A stretch of 64,000 nt of DNA from CAVUCE01 sp963739985 (GCA_963739985.1 CAVUCE010000004.1:75754-139753), one strand, 5' to 3'; shown: positions 46,591 through 56,273, numbered from the stretch's first letter. A program made the numbers and translations. Notes: a model not told the origin generated them from the sequence alone.

Positions 46591-48805
46591 TCATTATATT
46601 CGGTATTGTTTTATAATATATCTCAGCAAGAACCTTTACATCTATAACTATTTCATTATTTATCTTTAACGAACTCCCTGTAACTTTTCCAAGTTCTGAA
46701 AAACTTTGTTCGGAAGATTGCATTAATTTTTCAAATTCATTTTTCACATCAGGAGATACTGAAACAATTATTCTTGATTGACTTTCCGAAAACAGACTAA
46801 AATCAATTCTTGTTTTAATTGGAACTTTAACTTCCGCACCTAATAAATTCGATTCATTGATTACACAGCATTCAGCTAATGCGGCAGAAATTCCGCCTTC
46901 TGATATATCATGAGCTGAGTTTATAAATTTATTTTCGATAGCATGTAAGAGAGCTTCTTGTAATTTTTTCTCAATTTCTAAATCCATTTTAGGTGAATCG
47001 CCGGCAACTTTACCATGAATAACTTTTAGAAATTCACTTCCGCCGAGTTCCTCATTGTCTTCACCTAACAGATAAATCAAATCACCTTCGTTCTTAAAAT
47101 AAGAAGTTGTAATATTTTCAAGATTTTCAATTAAACCCACCATTCCAATTGTCGGCGTTGGATACACAGCAGTATTTGGTGATTCATTATAAAAACTGAC
47201 ATTACCACCGGTAACTGGAGTTTCAAAAAACCGGCAAGCTTCTCCCATTCCCTCAATTGCTTGTTTAAATTGCCAATACATTTCCGGTTTGTAAGGATTT
47301 CCAAAATTCAAACAATTAGTAATTGCAAGCGGAACTCCACCGGAACAAACAATATTTCTAGCTGATTCCGCAACCGCAATTTTAGTTCCTTCTTTAGGAT
47401 TTAGATAAACATATCTTGAATTACAATCGGTTTTAACTGCAAGAGCTTTGTTAGTGCCTTTAACATAAATTACAGCTGAATCACAACCCGGTCCAACAAT
47501 TGTATTTGTTCTAACCATAGAATCATACTGATTATAAACCCACTTTTTTGAAACAATATTTGGCGAAGAGAACACTTTCAAAAATGCGTCCTTAATATTA
47601 TCAGGTTCTCTCAAAGAATTAAAATCAAAATTTTGTGTTTTTTTTAAGTACTCAGGTTCTTTTGTATCACGAAAATAAACAGGTGCTCCTCCTCCTAATA
47701 CCAATTCAAAAGGCGGAACTTCAACTTTATTCTCTCCTTCATATTCCACATGAAGTAAGCCGTCATCTGTTACCTCACCAATTATTTCACAATGCAAATC
47801 CCATTTTTCAAATACTTCTTTTACTTTATTTTCATATCCTTTTTTTACAGTACAAAGCATTCTTTCCTGACTTTCGGAAAGCATAATTTCATAAGCCGAC
47901 ATTCCTTTTTCTCTTAGAGGAACTTTGCTTAAGTCAATCTTCATACCTGATTCACCTTTAGCACTCATCTCACAAGTAGAACAAGAAATCCCAGCAGCTC
48001 CCATATCTTGAATACCGATTAGCCAATCATTTTTAATAATTTCAAGAGAAGCTTCCAGCAGTAATTTTTCAGTAAACGGATCGCCAACTTGAACGGAAGG
48101 TCTTTTAGCTTCTGATTTTTCGGATATTTCTTCTGACGCAAAAGTAGCGCCATGAATACCGTCTCTTCCGGTTGAGGAACCTACAATCATAACAGGATTA
48201 CCTTTACCTTTTGAAGTTGCGCTTGCAGACTCACCAACTTTTACAATTCCAACCGCCATCGCATTTACTAAAGGATTATCTTTATATGATTCATCAAAAT
48301 AAACTTCACCTGCAACTGTCGGAACTCCAAAACTATTTCCGTAATCCCCAATTCCCCGGACAACTCCATCAAATAGGAATCTGGTTCTAGCATCTTCTAA
48401 GGTACCGAATCTTAAAGAATTTAAAGAGGCAATCGGCCTAGCACCCATAGTAAAAATATCACGCATAATTCCGCCAACTCCGGTTGCGGCTCCTTGATAT
48501 GGTTCAACAGCGGAAGGATGATTATGACTTTCAATCTTAAATGCAACCGCAAGACCATCACCAATATCAACCAGCCCAGCGTTTTCTTCACCGGCTCCTA
48601 CTAATAATTTACCGCCTTCTCTGGGCAAAGTTTTTAGTAACGCAATGGAATTTTTATAACTGCAATGTTCACTCCACATAACGCTAAAAATCCCCAATTC
48701 AGTAAAACTGGGAACCCGACCTAATATCTTGAGAATTCTTTCATATTCATCTTTAGTCAATCCATGTTCAACAGCTAATTCTAAATTTACTTCCGGTTCT
48801 TGCAT
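46583..48805 (-). CDS. purL: phosphoribosylformylglycinamidine synthase subunit PurL
   Basis: 740 aa, the small PurL type that works with separate PurS and PurQ. Fourth step of purine synthesis: converts FGAR to FGAM using glutamine-derived ammonia and ATP. Conserved stretches: FSVMWSEHCSYKNS, KIESHNHPSAVEPYQGAATGVGGI and QDMGAAGISCSTCEM. The duplicated halves (PurM-like) are both complete. A TATATTTG -7 element lies about 40 bases upstream. Confidence 0.97.
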   Translation of the reverse strand: MQEPEVNLELAVEHGLTKDEYERILKILGRVPSFTELGIFSVMWSEHCSYKNSIALLKTLPREGGKLLVGAGEENAGLVDIGDGLAVAFKIESHNHPSAVEPYQGAATGVGGIMRDIFTMGARPIASLNSLRFGTLEDARTRFLFDGVVRGIGDYGNSFGVPTVAGEVYFDESYKDNPLVNAMAVGIVKVGESASATSKGKGNPVMIVGSSTGRDGIHGATFASEEISEKSEAKRPSVQVGDPFTEKLLLEASLEIIKNDWLIGIQDMGAAGISCSTCEMSAKGESGMKIDLSKVPLREKGMSAYEIMLSESQERMLCTVKKGYENKVKEVFEKWDLHCEIIGEVTDDGLLHVEYEGENKVEVPPFELVLGGGAPVYFRDTKEPEYLKKTQNFDFNSLREPDNIKDAFLKVFSSPNIVSKKWVYNQYDSMVRTNTIVGPGCDSAVIYVKGTNKALAVKTDCNSRYVYLNPKEGTKIAVAESARNIVCSGGVPLAITNCLNFGNPYKPEMYWQFKQAIEGMGEACRFFETPVTGGNVSFYNESPNTAVYPTPTIGMVGLIENLENITTSYFKNEGDLIYLLGEDNEELGGSEFLKVIHGKVAGDSPKMDLEIEKKLQEALLHAIENKFINSAHDISEGGISAALAECCVINESNLLGAEVKVPIKTRIDFSLFSESQSRIIVSVSPDVKNEFEKLMQSSEQSFSELGKVTGSSLKINNEIVIDVKVLAEIYYKTIPNIMNA

Positions 48806-48844
48806 TTTGATTTTCCTGGGTTAAAAATTGCATAAGTTAGATAA

Positions 48845-48852
48845 CAAATATA
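48845..48852 (-). promoter_or_regulatory. purL -7 promoter element
   Basis: TATATTTG on the minus strand fits TAnnTTTG. No TTG at the expected -33 distance, so only the downstream element is supported. It would give a leader of roughly 33 bases before the ATG at 48805. Confidence 0.4.
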
Positions 48853-48979
48853 AGAATTATAATTTAGCTAAAGAAGGATGAAATTTAATTTGACAACCCG
48901 AATTTCTTTAACTATGTTACCCGATAAATATCCGCATAATTCATATTGAGAATTATTTAGCAAAAACAAAGGGATAACC

Positions 48980-49008
48980 ATATATACCATTCGTCACATG
49001 GTATATAT
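48980..49008. repeat. perfect 11-bp inverted repeat in the purL-GATase intergenic region
   Basis: ATATATACCAT - TCGTCAC - ATGGTATATAT. It lies in the 372-base gap between divergent purL (48805) and the GATase gene (49178), about 170 bases upstream of the latter. The stem is too AT-rich for a terminator; a protein-binding operator is more likely. Nothing else is recognised in this gap beyond the purL -7 element and A/T tracts. Confidence 0.5.
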
Positions 49009-49177
49009 TTCCCGGATTTATAATACAGTAAATTTAAAATCTATTCTTCAATTAGTAAAGTTGAGAATTATCACACATCAAAAGCAGTGAACTGAGACCT
49101 ATTTTTAGGTATATACTTCCTTTTTAAAGTTTAAAATATATAGCATGAAATTCTGTTAATAATTAAAGTAGGTAAAA

Positions 49178-49864
49178 ATGAGAATTCACGTATTTCAACA
49201 CGTTCAATATGAAGATATTGGCTCAATTGCCGAATGGATTCAAAAGAATGATCATAAAGTAAATTATTCAAAGTTTTATGAAAATTTTAAATTTCCCAAT
49301 ATTGATGATTTTGATCTCTTAATAGTTATGGGCGGTCCGATGAGCACCTCCGACGATATAAAATTTCCTTGGCTGAAAGAAGAAAAGAAATTTATCAAGG
49401 AAGCAATAGAACAAGGGAAATATATTCTAGGAATTTGTTTAGGTGCCCAATTAATTGCAGAATGTTTAGGCTCGAATGTTCATCACAATAAGCAAAAAGA
49501 GATAGGCTGGTATAGCATTAGGAAATCAGAAAATTCAATTAATAACGGATTACTTCCCGAAATTTTAAAAACTTTCCACTGGCACGGTGATACTTTCGAT
49601 CTTCCCAAAGATGCAATTTTACTCGCAAGTAGTGAGGCAACTGAAAACCAGGCATTTCTGTATAAATATAAAATTGCCGGACTTCAATTTCATATGGAAG
49701 TTACGGAAGAAAGTCTGCAAAGCATGGTTTCTCATGGCAAAGAAGAATTAGTACCAGACAAATACGTTCAATCTGAAGATGAACTTTTAGAAAAAGCCAA
49801 TTTGATCAAGCTCAATAATTCTTTCATGGAAGTTTTTTTGAATAACTTCATAACTCAAATTTAA
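49178..49864 (+). CDS. class I glutamine amidotransferase domain protein
   Basis: 228 aa stand-alone GATase. Catalytic triad positions are visible: Cys in ILGICLGAQLIAE, His and Glu in LQFHMEVTEE. The N-terminal segment IHVFQHVQYEDIG and LIVMGGPMSTSDD resemble the GMP-synthase-like amidotransferases of unknown substrate rather than true GuaA or PurQ. The stop codon overlaps the stop of the convergent exonuclease gene by four bases. Confidence 0.88.
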   Translation: MRIHVFQHVQYEDIGSIAEWIQKNDHKVNYSKFYENFKFPNIDDFDLLIVMGGPMSTSDDIKFPWLKEEKKFIKEAIEQGKYILGICLGAQLIAECLGSNVHHNKQKEIGWYSIRKSENSINNGLLPEILKTFHWHGDTFDLPKDAILLASSEATENQAFLYKYKIAGLQFHMEVTEESLQSMVSHGKEELVPDKYVQSEDELLEKANLIKLNNSFMEVFLNNFITQI

Positions 49865-50550
49865 GTTACCAAAAATTCATTCCATATTTTATATAACTCA
49901 TATGTAGCCCGAATATCATTTCCGCAATAAATTGCTATTTCTTTAATTCTTCCGGCTTCGTATAAATTTTTGACTTCTATCCCGGAAATTTCCTGAGATT
50001 TTGGCGATTTAATTCCAAACGCGTGGCAATAAAAATCAAGATTAAATTTTCTGGTTAACCCATAATAAGTTAATTGCTCAAGTAAGTCTATATGCAAAGA
50101 AGTATCGAATCTATTCGCAATTAGTGTTTTACTTGGTTTAATTTTTTTCATCGCAGAACGAATCATTAAAAAAGGAGCATCAAAACCTCTACCGTTAAAA
50201 GTTATCACTTGGTCAGTTACTTCAATAATTCTCCAAAAAGATTCAAGCATTTCATCTTCGGTAACTCCTTTATAATGGATGTCCTTTTCTTCGTTTGTCC
50301 ATTCATCAGCATTTTCAGATTCATAATAAACGAAAGATTTTTCCTTGGTTATATCATAAATCCCAATCGCAATAACTTTGGCTGTATAAGGATATAAACT
50401 TAGATAACGAATTGCGTCAGCGACTTTTTCATCGTGAATATCTTCATCTTTTTCTTTTTCCGCATATCGGAGTAAATATTCTTGTTGACTTTCGGAGAGT
50501 GATTCGAACGGGTATGCTGAGGTTTCAATATCAAATACAATTTTTCTCAT
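49861..50550 (-). CDS. predicted 3'-5' exonuclease, PolB/RNase H-like fold
   Basis: 229 aa. DEDD-type acidic residues are visible: FDIET near the N-terminus, ITFNGRGFDAPFLMIRS in the middle and YCGNDIRATYELYKIW at the end. This family (PF10108-like) is single-domain and resembles the proofreading region of family B polymerases. It is the last gene of the minus-strand run that begins with the EamA gene. Confidence 0.85.
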   Translation of the reverse strand: MRKIVFDIETSAYPFESLSESQQEYLLRYAEKEKDEDIHDEKVADAIRYLSLYPYTAKVIAIGIYDITKEKSFVYYESENADEWTNEEKDIHYKGVTEDEMLESFWRIIEVTDQVITFNGRGFDAPFLMIRSAMKKIKPSKTLIANRFDTSLHIDLLEQLTYYGLTRKFNLDFYCHAFGIKSPKSQEISGIEVKNLYEAGRIKEIAIYCGNDIRATYELYKIWNEFLVT

Positions 50551-50571
50551 TTATACATCTTCCTTTTTTAT

Positions 50572-51021
50572 TTATTCTCTTAAAATTTTTACCTCCCCTT
50601 CAAAATCAGTTATTCTATTTATAAATTCATCGGATAACCGGCAAGATTTTTTAGTATTAGGATCTACTTGTACAACTACACCAGACCCTTCCACTTTAAT
50701 TTCATGATTATCCGAGTTTGTTATTATATGTTCAAAACCATATGATGAATTTTTAATATAAGCAATTTTCGTATAAACAGTTAGGGGTTCATCATAAAAA
50801 GAATGTTTTCGATAATTTAATTCATTCCGCACCATAAAAAACAATTTTCCGTCGGAAAAGATTTTACCATTTGGAATTAAACCAAGATCTTTAATGTACT
50901 GCAAGCGAGCATGCTCAAAATAATTTAAATAAACTGCGTTATTACAAACACCCAGCATATCTACTTCATTGAATCTAACCGTTACAGCTATTTTATGTTT
51001 GAATTCTTCTAACTTTGTCAT
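50572..51021 (-). CDS. acyl-CoA thioesterase, hotdog fold
   Basis: 149 aa. The 4-hydroxybenzoyl-CoA thioesterase-type motif VRFNEVDMLGVCNNAVYLNYFEHARL carries Asp in the position of the catalytic carboxylate. No signal peptide. It cleaves short or medium acyl-CoA; the substrate is not predictable. It is 14 bases after the threonine aldolase gene. Confidence 0.88.
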   Translation of the reverse strand: MTKLEEFKHKIAVTVRFNEVDMLGVCNNAVYLNYFEHARLQYIKDLGLIPNGKIFSDGKLFFMVRNELNYRKHSFYDEPLTVYTKIAYIKNSSYGFEHIITNSDNHEIKVEGSGVVVQVDPNTKKSCRLSDEFINRITDFEGEVKILRE

Positions 51022-51035
51022 CGTGAATATGCTAG

Positions 51036-52067
51036 TTAATTAAAAACAGAATTTAAAATTTCAACTGTTTTGTTAATCTCTTCAAAACTTACATCAAGGT
51101 GAGTTATTGCTCTTAACGAGCCAACACCGCCAACAGAAAGTAGTAAGCCTTTTTCTTTACATTTTTCAAGAGCTTCATCAACCGAAATTGTTAATGGCTT
51201 AAAGATTAAAATATTAGTTTGAACAGATTCTAAATCTATTTCCAATGAAGGATTGCCATTAATTGCATCAGCTAAAATTTTTGCTTTCTCATGGTCTTCA
51301 CTCATTCTGCTTATATTATTTTTTAAAGCATAAAGTCCGGCAGCCGCCAAAAATCCAACTTGCCTCATTCCGCCGCCCCAGGCTTTTCTAACACGGAAAG
51401 CTTCCTGGATGAAATATTTAGAGCCGGCAATAATAGAGCCTACGGGCGCGCCTAATCCTTTTGATAAGCAACAAGAGACAGAATCGAAATATGATGCATA
51501 TTCATTTACCGGAATTTTTGTAGCAACCGAAGCATTCCACAATCTTGCGCCGTCAAGATGAAAAAACAGATTATGTTTTGTAGCAACTTCTTTTAGTTCT
51601 TTAATATTTTCAATAGGGTTTATAGTCCCTCCGGCACGATTATGAGTATTTTCAACAGCAATAACTTTTGTCCTTGGCATGTAGTAAGCACTTGTCGGTC
51701 TTATTAAAGGTTCAACCTGACCAGCAGAATAAACGCCGAGTTTACCTTCAACCGGATATAGTTGAATTCCGCTTAAAGCCGCAGGCGAGCCTGATTCGTA
51801 ATGAAAAATGTGAGCATCTTTTTCACAAATTACTTCATCGCCGGGATTTGTTAAAACATTGAGACAAATTTGATTTCCTTGCACTCCGCTTGATACAAAT
51901 AATGCGGCTTCCTTCCCAAGCAATTCAGCAGCATATTTTTCTAACTTGTTTACCGTTGGATCTTCTTTAAAAACATCATCACCAACTTCTGCCTCATACA
52001 TTGCTTTACGCATCTCGCTGGTTGGTTTGGTTACTGTGTCGCTTCTTAAATCAATGAATTTTTCCAT
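51036..52067 (-). CDS. ltaE: low-specificity L-threonine aldolase
   Basis: 343 aa PLP enzyme that splits L-threonine and L-allo-threonine to glycine and acetaldehyde. Start motif DLRSDTVTKPTSEMRKAM, EVGDDVFKEDPTVN, HLDGARLWNAS and the PLP-binding Lys in CCLSKGLGAPVGS are all present. ATG start. It is 43 bases downstream of lnt on the same strand. Confidence 0.93.
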   Translation of the reverse strand: MEKFIDLRSDTVTKPTSEMRKAMYEAEVGDDVFKEDPTVNKLEKYAAELLGKEAALFVSSGVQGNQICLNVLTNPGDEVICEKDAHIFHYESGSPAALSGIQLYPVEGKLGVYSAGQVEPLIRPTSAYYMPRTKVIAVENTHNRAGGTINPIENIKELKEVATKHNLFFHLDGARLWNASVATKIPVNEYASYFDSVSCCLSKGLGAPVGSIIAGSKYFIQEAFRVRKAWGGGMRQVGFLAAAGLYALKNNISRMSEDHEKAKILADAINGNPSLEIDLESVQTNILIFKPLTISVDEALEKCKEKGLLLSVGGVGSLRAITHLDVSFEEINKTVEILNSVFN

Positions 52068-52110
52068 AATATGATTTCGTTTTAAGTTGAATAAAAAATT
52101 AGAGCCTATA

Positions 52111-53790
52111 TTACTTTTTGATTTTAAGTTTTTTCAAAATAAAGATACCAAAAACCCATAATGAAAATAGTGATGAAAGTACGGGGATTAATAAAGAATG
52201 CTCCGTGAAAAAAGTTTTTTGTGTTTCTAATGCAACATCTCCGGTTAGCTCCGTCCTGGTAAACATTTTTGTGTGAGATACAATTCTGCCTAATGGATCT
52301 ATAATACAACTTATTCCACCGTTTGCGGCACGTACAACTGATCTACGATTTTCCACAGCTCGCAAAATTGAGATATCTTCATGCTGATAAGGTCCGCTTG
52401 AATTACCGTACCAGCTATCATTAGTTACAACAGCTATCATCTGTGCACCGCGCTGAACAAAATCCGCAACATGAATAGGGAATATAGATTCGAAGCAAAT
52501 CAGACCATCAATTTTTACCGAATCGGTTTTTGCATCTACTTTAAAGTCTTCGATTGGTCTTAACGGCATTTTAAAGTTTACCGTATCTATTCCTATGTTC
52601 CAGCCTGAAAGCCCAACGCCCCATTTAATTAAATCACTTAATAAAGGGATTCTATTAGAAAAAGGAACTCCTTCACCAAATGGAACTAACTTCATTTTAC
52701 CATATCGTTGAAGTTTTCTAGTATCCGGTGAAAGCATTAAAATTGCATTGTACATCGCATAATAATAATCACCTTGCCGATTATATTTAACGTCGTAAGG
52801 TTTTTTATCTTCCTTAGAATATAACCTAATATCAGGCATTCCGGTTAGTAAATAAGAATCATTTGTTTTTAGGAAATTATAAATTGTATCAACCGTGCTT
52901 TGATAACCGCCGCTTAAAAGATATACAGGATAAGCTGTTTCCGGCCATATTATTAAATGCGCTCCTTCTTGAGCCGCGCTTTTAGACAAACTAAGATAAT
53001 TTTTTGTTAAATCTTCCAAACTTCCACCCGACCATTTTTCCCAGGGATTAATGTTTGGTTGAATTAAACCGACTCTTATTTTTTTATTTGATATTTTAAA
53101 TTCACTCATTCTAAAAAAGCCGTAACCCAAAACCAGAAAGAAGATCATAAATCCAATTAGAGCATTAAAAACAAATTCTTTCTTTTCTCTCCTGAATTCG
53201 AGAAAAGCTTTATAGATGAATATATTTATGTACACCACAATAATTGATAAACCAACTGCGCCAATTACATCAGCAATTTGGATAAAGACAGTAAACTTTG
53301 CCAATCCGTTTCCAAGAACTAGCCACGGGAAATGAAGATCTGTCGGCATGTATAGGTATTCATATGTAACCCAAAATAAAGGGAAAAGAAATAGCGCTAC
53401 TTTTTTGTTAAAAACATTTCTTGCTAAGTAGAGAAGTGTGGAGGGAATCATAAAAACAAGCGGATTGAAAAACAACAAAACTCCGCCTGCAATCATCAAA
53501 AAAGGATCAGCCTCTTTTTGCCAGCTTCCAACCCAATAAAGCGTAATTACACTAAAAACAAAAAAAGTTAGATAAGTTGCACGGTTAATATCAGCAAGTG
53601 ATTTCCGCTGTCCGATTACGTATAGATAAGGTACAAGCGCAAAAAAGATTAATATAGTAAGCGGAAACGGAAAGGGCGGAAAAGATATTCCTAATAATAT
53701 TCCACTCAAGATTAATAGATATCTCTCATTCTTCCTTTTCTTTTTTTCTTCTTCGGAAAGTATTCTCCGATTCTTAAATAATTTTTTCAA
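52111..53790 (-). CDS. lnt: apolipoprotein N-acyltransferase
   Basis: 559 aa membrane enzyme that adds the third acyl chain to lipoproteins. N-terminal and C-terminal helices (about seven in total) flank a nitrilase-like domain. The catalytic triad is visible: Glu in IIWPETAYP, Lys in GKMKLVPFGEGVPF, Cys in GLICFESIFP. The start is TTG at 53790, overlapping the dedA stop as TTGA. With lgt (34.8 kb) this gives two of the three lipoprotein maturation steps in the window. Confidence 0.93.
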   Translation of the reverse strand: MKKLFKNRRILSEEEKKKRKNERYLLILSGILLGISFPPFPFPLTILIFFALVPYLYVIGQRKSLADINRATYLTFFVFSVITLYWVGSWQKEADPFLMIAGGVLLFFNPLVFMIPSTLLYLARNVFNKKVALFLFPLFWVTYEYLYMPTDLHFPWLVLGNGLAKFTVFIQIADVIGAVGLSIIVVYINIFIYKAFLEFRREKKEFVFNALIGFMIFFLVLGYGFFRMSEFKISNKKIRVGLIQPNINPWEKWSGGSLEDLTKNYLSLSKSAAQEGAHLIIWPETAYPVYLLSGGYQSTVDTIYNFLKTNDSYLLTGMPDIRLYSKEDKKPYDVKYNRQGDYYYAMYNAILMLSPDTRKLQRYGKMKLVPFGEGVPFSNRIPLLSDLIKWGVGLSGWNIGIDTVNFKMPLRPIEDFKVDAKTDSVKIDGLICFESIFPIHVADFVQRGAQMIAVVTNDSWYGNSSGPYQHEDISILRAVENRRSVVRAANGGISCIIDPLGRIVSHTKMFTRTELTGDVALETQKTFFTEHSLLIPVLSSLFSLWVFGIFILKKLKIKK

Positions 53791-54401
53791 CTAATATTTT
53801 TTCTTTTTCTCGTTATAAAATATCTCACTACAAAAATAAGTACAATTACCGCTGTTATTACCAATCCAATATTACTGTAAGTAGATAAATATTTATCTAC
53901 TAATTGTATATTATTGCCGAAAATTAGTCCTAAATAAATAATTATAGCATTCCAAACAAAAGCACTAAGTAAAGAAAGCAGTGCTGTTTTCTTCGGTTCA
54001 AGTTCACTTAAACCTGCAAAAAAAGAAATAACGGAACGAGTGCCCGGCATAAATCTATTTGCTAAAATTATCCAATATCCCCATCGCATAAACCAGTGTT
54101 CTGCTTTATCTAAACCATCTACCGATATGAATTTAATTTTACCCATACGAACTACTTTTCGATCCAACTGTGTTCCAATGAAGTATAAAGTCATAAAGCC
54201 CAGAACACTTCCGATAGTAGTTAAAAGTAAAGTTGGAATAAAATGTATTGTATTGGTTGATATTAGCGAGCCTCCGATTACAATCACTAGATCGCTTGGC
54301 GATGGAGGGAAGACATTTTCTATGTAAGCAAATAGAAAAAGCAAGACATAAATCCAAATAGGAGAAAGATGGTTTATTAATTCGAGAATGTTTTCTATCA
54401 T
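53787..54401 (-). CDS. DedA/SNARE-associated family membrane protein
   Basis: 204 aa with about five hydrophobic segments. The family signature FMPGTRSVISFFAG is seen (F/RxxPG-R...AG). DedA proteins are lipid flippases or scramblases needed for membrane lipid handling. The gene begins just after ispF (2 bases between) and overlaps lnt by four bases. Confidence 0.9.
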   Translation of the reverse strand: MIENILELINHLSPIWIYVLLFLFAYIENVFPPSPSDLVIVIGGSLISTNTIHFIPTLLLTTIGSVLGFMTLYFIGTQLDRKVVRMGKIKFISVDGLDKAEHWFMRWGYWIILANRFMPGTRSVISFFAGLSELEPKKTALLSLLSAFVWNAIIIYLGLIFGNNIQLVDKYLSTYSNIGLVITAVIVLIFVVRYFITRKRKNIS

Positions 54402-54403
54402 AT

Positions 54404-54889
54404 TTAATTCTTGATTAATAAAACTGTTGCAAACGCTGAAGCTCCTTCTTCTCTTCCTACAAAGCCCAATTTCTCTGTAGTTGTAGCTTTTATAGAAATT
54501 ACATCTTCTTCCGCTTTTAGAATTCCGGCAATTTTTTTTGTCATTTGTGGAATATAAGGTGCAAGTTTCGGTTTCTGTAATGCAATAACGGCATCAATAT
54601 TACCAAGCTTATAACCTTTTTTTTCAATTAGTTCGTAAACTTTTTCAAGAAGCAATCCGCTGTCAGCATCTTTAAACTTACTATCTGTATCCGGAAAATG
54701 TTTTCCTATATCACCTAATGCCAATGCTCCAAGTAATGCATCGCTAATTGCATGAAGTAGAACATCTGCATCGGAATGACCTAACAGTCCTTTTTCATAA
54801 GGGATTTCAATTCCGCCGATTATCAGTTTTCTATCATCCGCAAAAGCATGAACATCAAAACCCAAACCGGTTCTAAAAGGTAAGCTCAA
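54404..54889 (-). CDS. ispF: 2-C-methyl-D-erythritol 2,4-cyclodiphosphate synthase
   Basis: 161 aa, standard length, fifth step of the MEP isoprenoid pathway. Metal-binding DVHAF (Asp, His) and HSDADVLLHAISDALLGALA are intact, as is TTTEKLGFVGREEG near the end. The start is TTG at 54889, overlapping the acylphosphatase stop (TTGA). Confidence 0.95.
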   Translation of the reverse strand: MSLPFRTGLGFDVHAFADDRKLIIGGIEIPYEKGLLGHSDADVLLHAISDALLGALALGDIGKHFPDTDSKFKDADSGLLLEKVYELIEKKGYKLGNIDAVIALQKPKLAPYIPQMTKKIAGILKAEEDVISIKATTTEKLGFVGREEGASAFATVLLIKN

Positions 54890-55170
54890 TATTTAACCTC
54901 AAATGTTTTAAATTCGTTTTTGAATTCGGACCAATCAATTATTGCTTTTCTAACATCAGCATGAGATGGCCCCAATTTTATCAATTGGAATAATTCTTCT
55001 ATTAAAGCAAGTTCTCCCTCAACAACTGTTTGTACTTCGCCGGAGTATAAATTTTTTACAAATCCATTTAAACCTATACGCTGGGCATGTCGCATAACAA
55101 AATAGCGAAAACCAACTCCTTGTACTAAACCGGATGCAATGATTTCTGCCCTTTTATAATTACTGCTCAT
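54886..55170 (-). CDS. acyP: acylphosphatase
   Basis: 94 aa, the usual size, hydrolyses acyl phosphates such as carbamoyl phosphate or 1,3-bisphosphoglycerate. Catalytic Arg in SGLVQGVGFRYFVMRHAQ and Asn in GFVKNLYSGEVQ are present. It overlaps the transporter gene upstream by 11 bases and ispF downstream by four. Confidence 0.93.
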   Translation of the reverse strand: MSSNYKRAEIIASGLVQGVGFRYFVMRHAQRIGLNGFVKNLYSGEVQTVVEGELALIEELFQLIKLGPSHADVRKAIIDWSEFKNEFKTFEVKY

Positions 55171-56080
55171 TTAAAACGGTATCCTCTTTCTTGGCAAATA
55201 TTTCCGTTACTATTAAACCTGTAAATATAAGGATACAACCTAAAAAGCCAAAGGATGAAATTTTTTCACCGATGATTGAAAAAGCGAAGATTGCAGAGAA
55301 AATAGGTTCGAAAGAGAAAATAATTCCAGCTTTAGTTGGTGTTACGGTTTTTTGATATTTTGTTTGTAAAATCGAATTAAGAATAGTAGCTAAAATAGAG
55401 GTGTATAAAATCGCAAATACAATATTTGAATTTAATGAGAAATATGAAGTTTCAATATGTGTTACAGAAAGTGTTAATGCAGTTAAAACTCCCAAAACTC
55501 CCGTTACGGATATTTGTAAAAATACCAATTGCATAAAGGGATATTTTTTAGAAACTATATCCAAATAAACCAAATACATTGCAAAGAAAATTGCACAGAG
55601 TAATGTAAAAAAATCTCCAACATTAAAGTTCGAACCTATCTCATGAAATACATCAAAAAATGAATTCCCTTTACTGGATAAAAATATTAGTCCGGCTAAG
55701 ACAAAAATGACTCCCAGTATATTTATTAAAGAAGGTTTTTTCTTTTCGAACAAGAATTGAAAAACCGGAGTAAATAAAATAAATGTTCCGGTAATAAAAG
55801 CTGACTTGGTTGCAGAGGTATATCTTAAGCCAATTGTCTGTGTTGAAAATCCAAGAAAATACATCACTCCCAAAAACAATCCGGAAGCTAAAACTTTTTT
55901 ATCAACATTTCTAAATATTTTAAATATGAACGGAAGTAGAAGCAACCCGGCAAACGAAAAACGTATTGAGATGAAAACCATCGGAGAAACATCTTTCAAC
56001 GCATTTTTGATGATTACAAATGTTGCTCCCCAGATCAGAGTCACTGATAAAAGTATTAATTCACCGGAAAACTTTTTCAT
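55160..56080 (-). CDS. EamA/DMT family transporter
   Basis: 306 aa with about ten predicted transmembrane helices in two repeats of five (ILLSVTLIWGATFVIIKNAL; AIFSFSIIGEKISSFGFLGC-like). Drug/metabolite superfamily exporters move small organic solutes. Substrate unknown. First gene of the minus-strand run to the exonuclease; upstream is a short repeat element (56146-56246). Confidence 0.9.
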   Translation of the reverse strand: MKKFSGELILLSVTLIWGATFVIIKNALKDVSPMVFISIRFSFAGLLLLPFIFKIFRNVDKKVLASGLFLGVMYFLGFSTQTIGLRYTSATKSAFITGTFILFTPVFQFLFEKKKPSLINILGVIFVLAGLIFLSSKGNSFFDVFHEIGSNFNVGDFFTLLCAIFFAMYLVYLDIVSKKYPFMQLVFLQISVTGVLGVLTALTLSVTHIETSYFSLNSNIVFAILYTSILATILNSILQTKYQKTVTPTKAGIIFSFEPIFSAIFAFSIIGEKISSFGFLGCILIFTGLIVTEIFAKKEDTVLNEQ

Positions 56081-56145
56081 TAAAACAAGTTAAGATTTGG
56101 ATTTGATTTAAACGAGATTTCTAAATAATTGAAATATTATAAACT

Positions 56146-56246
56146 TGTCATTTCAACCGAAGTGAGGAATATTTAGACCAACGATTTGCGCCTTTGTCTC
56201 GCACGTCTCAGCCGTTCGTCAATAGCCGGACAATATCGGAATGACA
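56146..56246. repeat. short dispersed-type repeat element with inverted ends
   Basis: About 101 bases bounded by TGTCATTTCAACCGA at the left and TCGGAATGACA at the right, which are imperfect inverted repeats. It is noticeably more GC-rich than the flanks and non-coding. Elements starting with TGTCATT and ending in AATGACA are common intergenic repeats in Bacteroidota genomes (recalled, not checked here). It lies in the gap between era and the EamA gene. Confidence 0.5.
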
Positions 56247-56273
56247 GTTAAATTAAACCTAAAAAACTAAATA

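Noticed and set aside
49178..49864. PurQ (partner of the neighbouring purL)
   Set aside because: The sequence resembles GMP-synthase-like stand-alone amidotransferases, lacks the PurQ pattern I know, and is divergent from purL.
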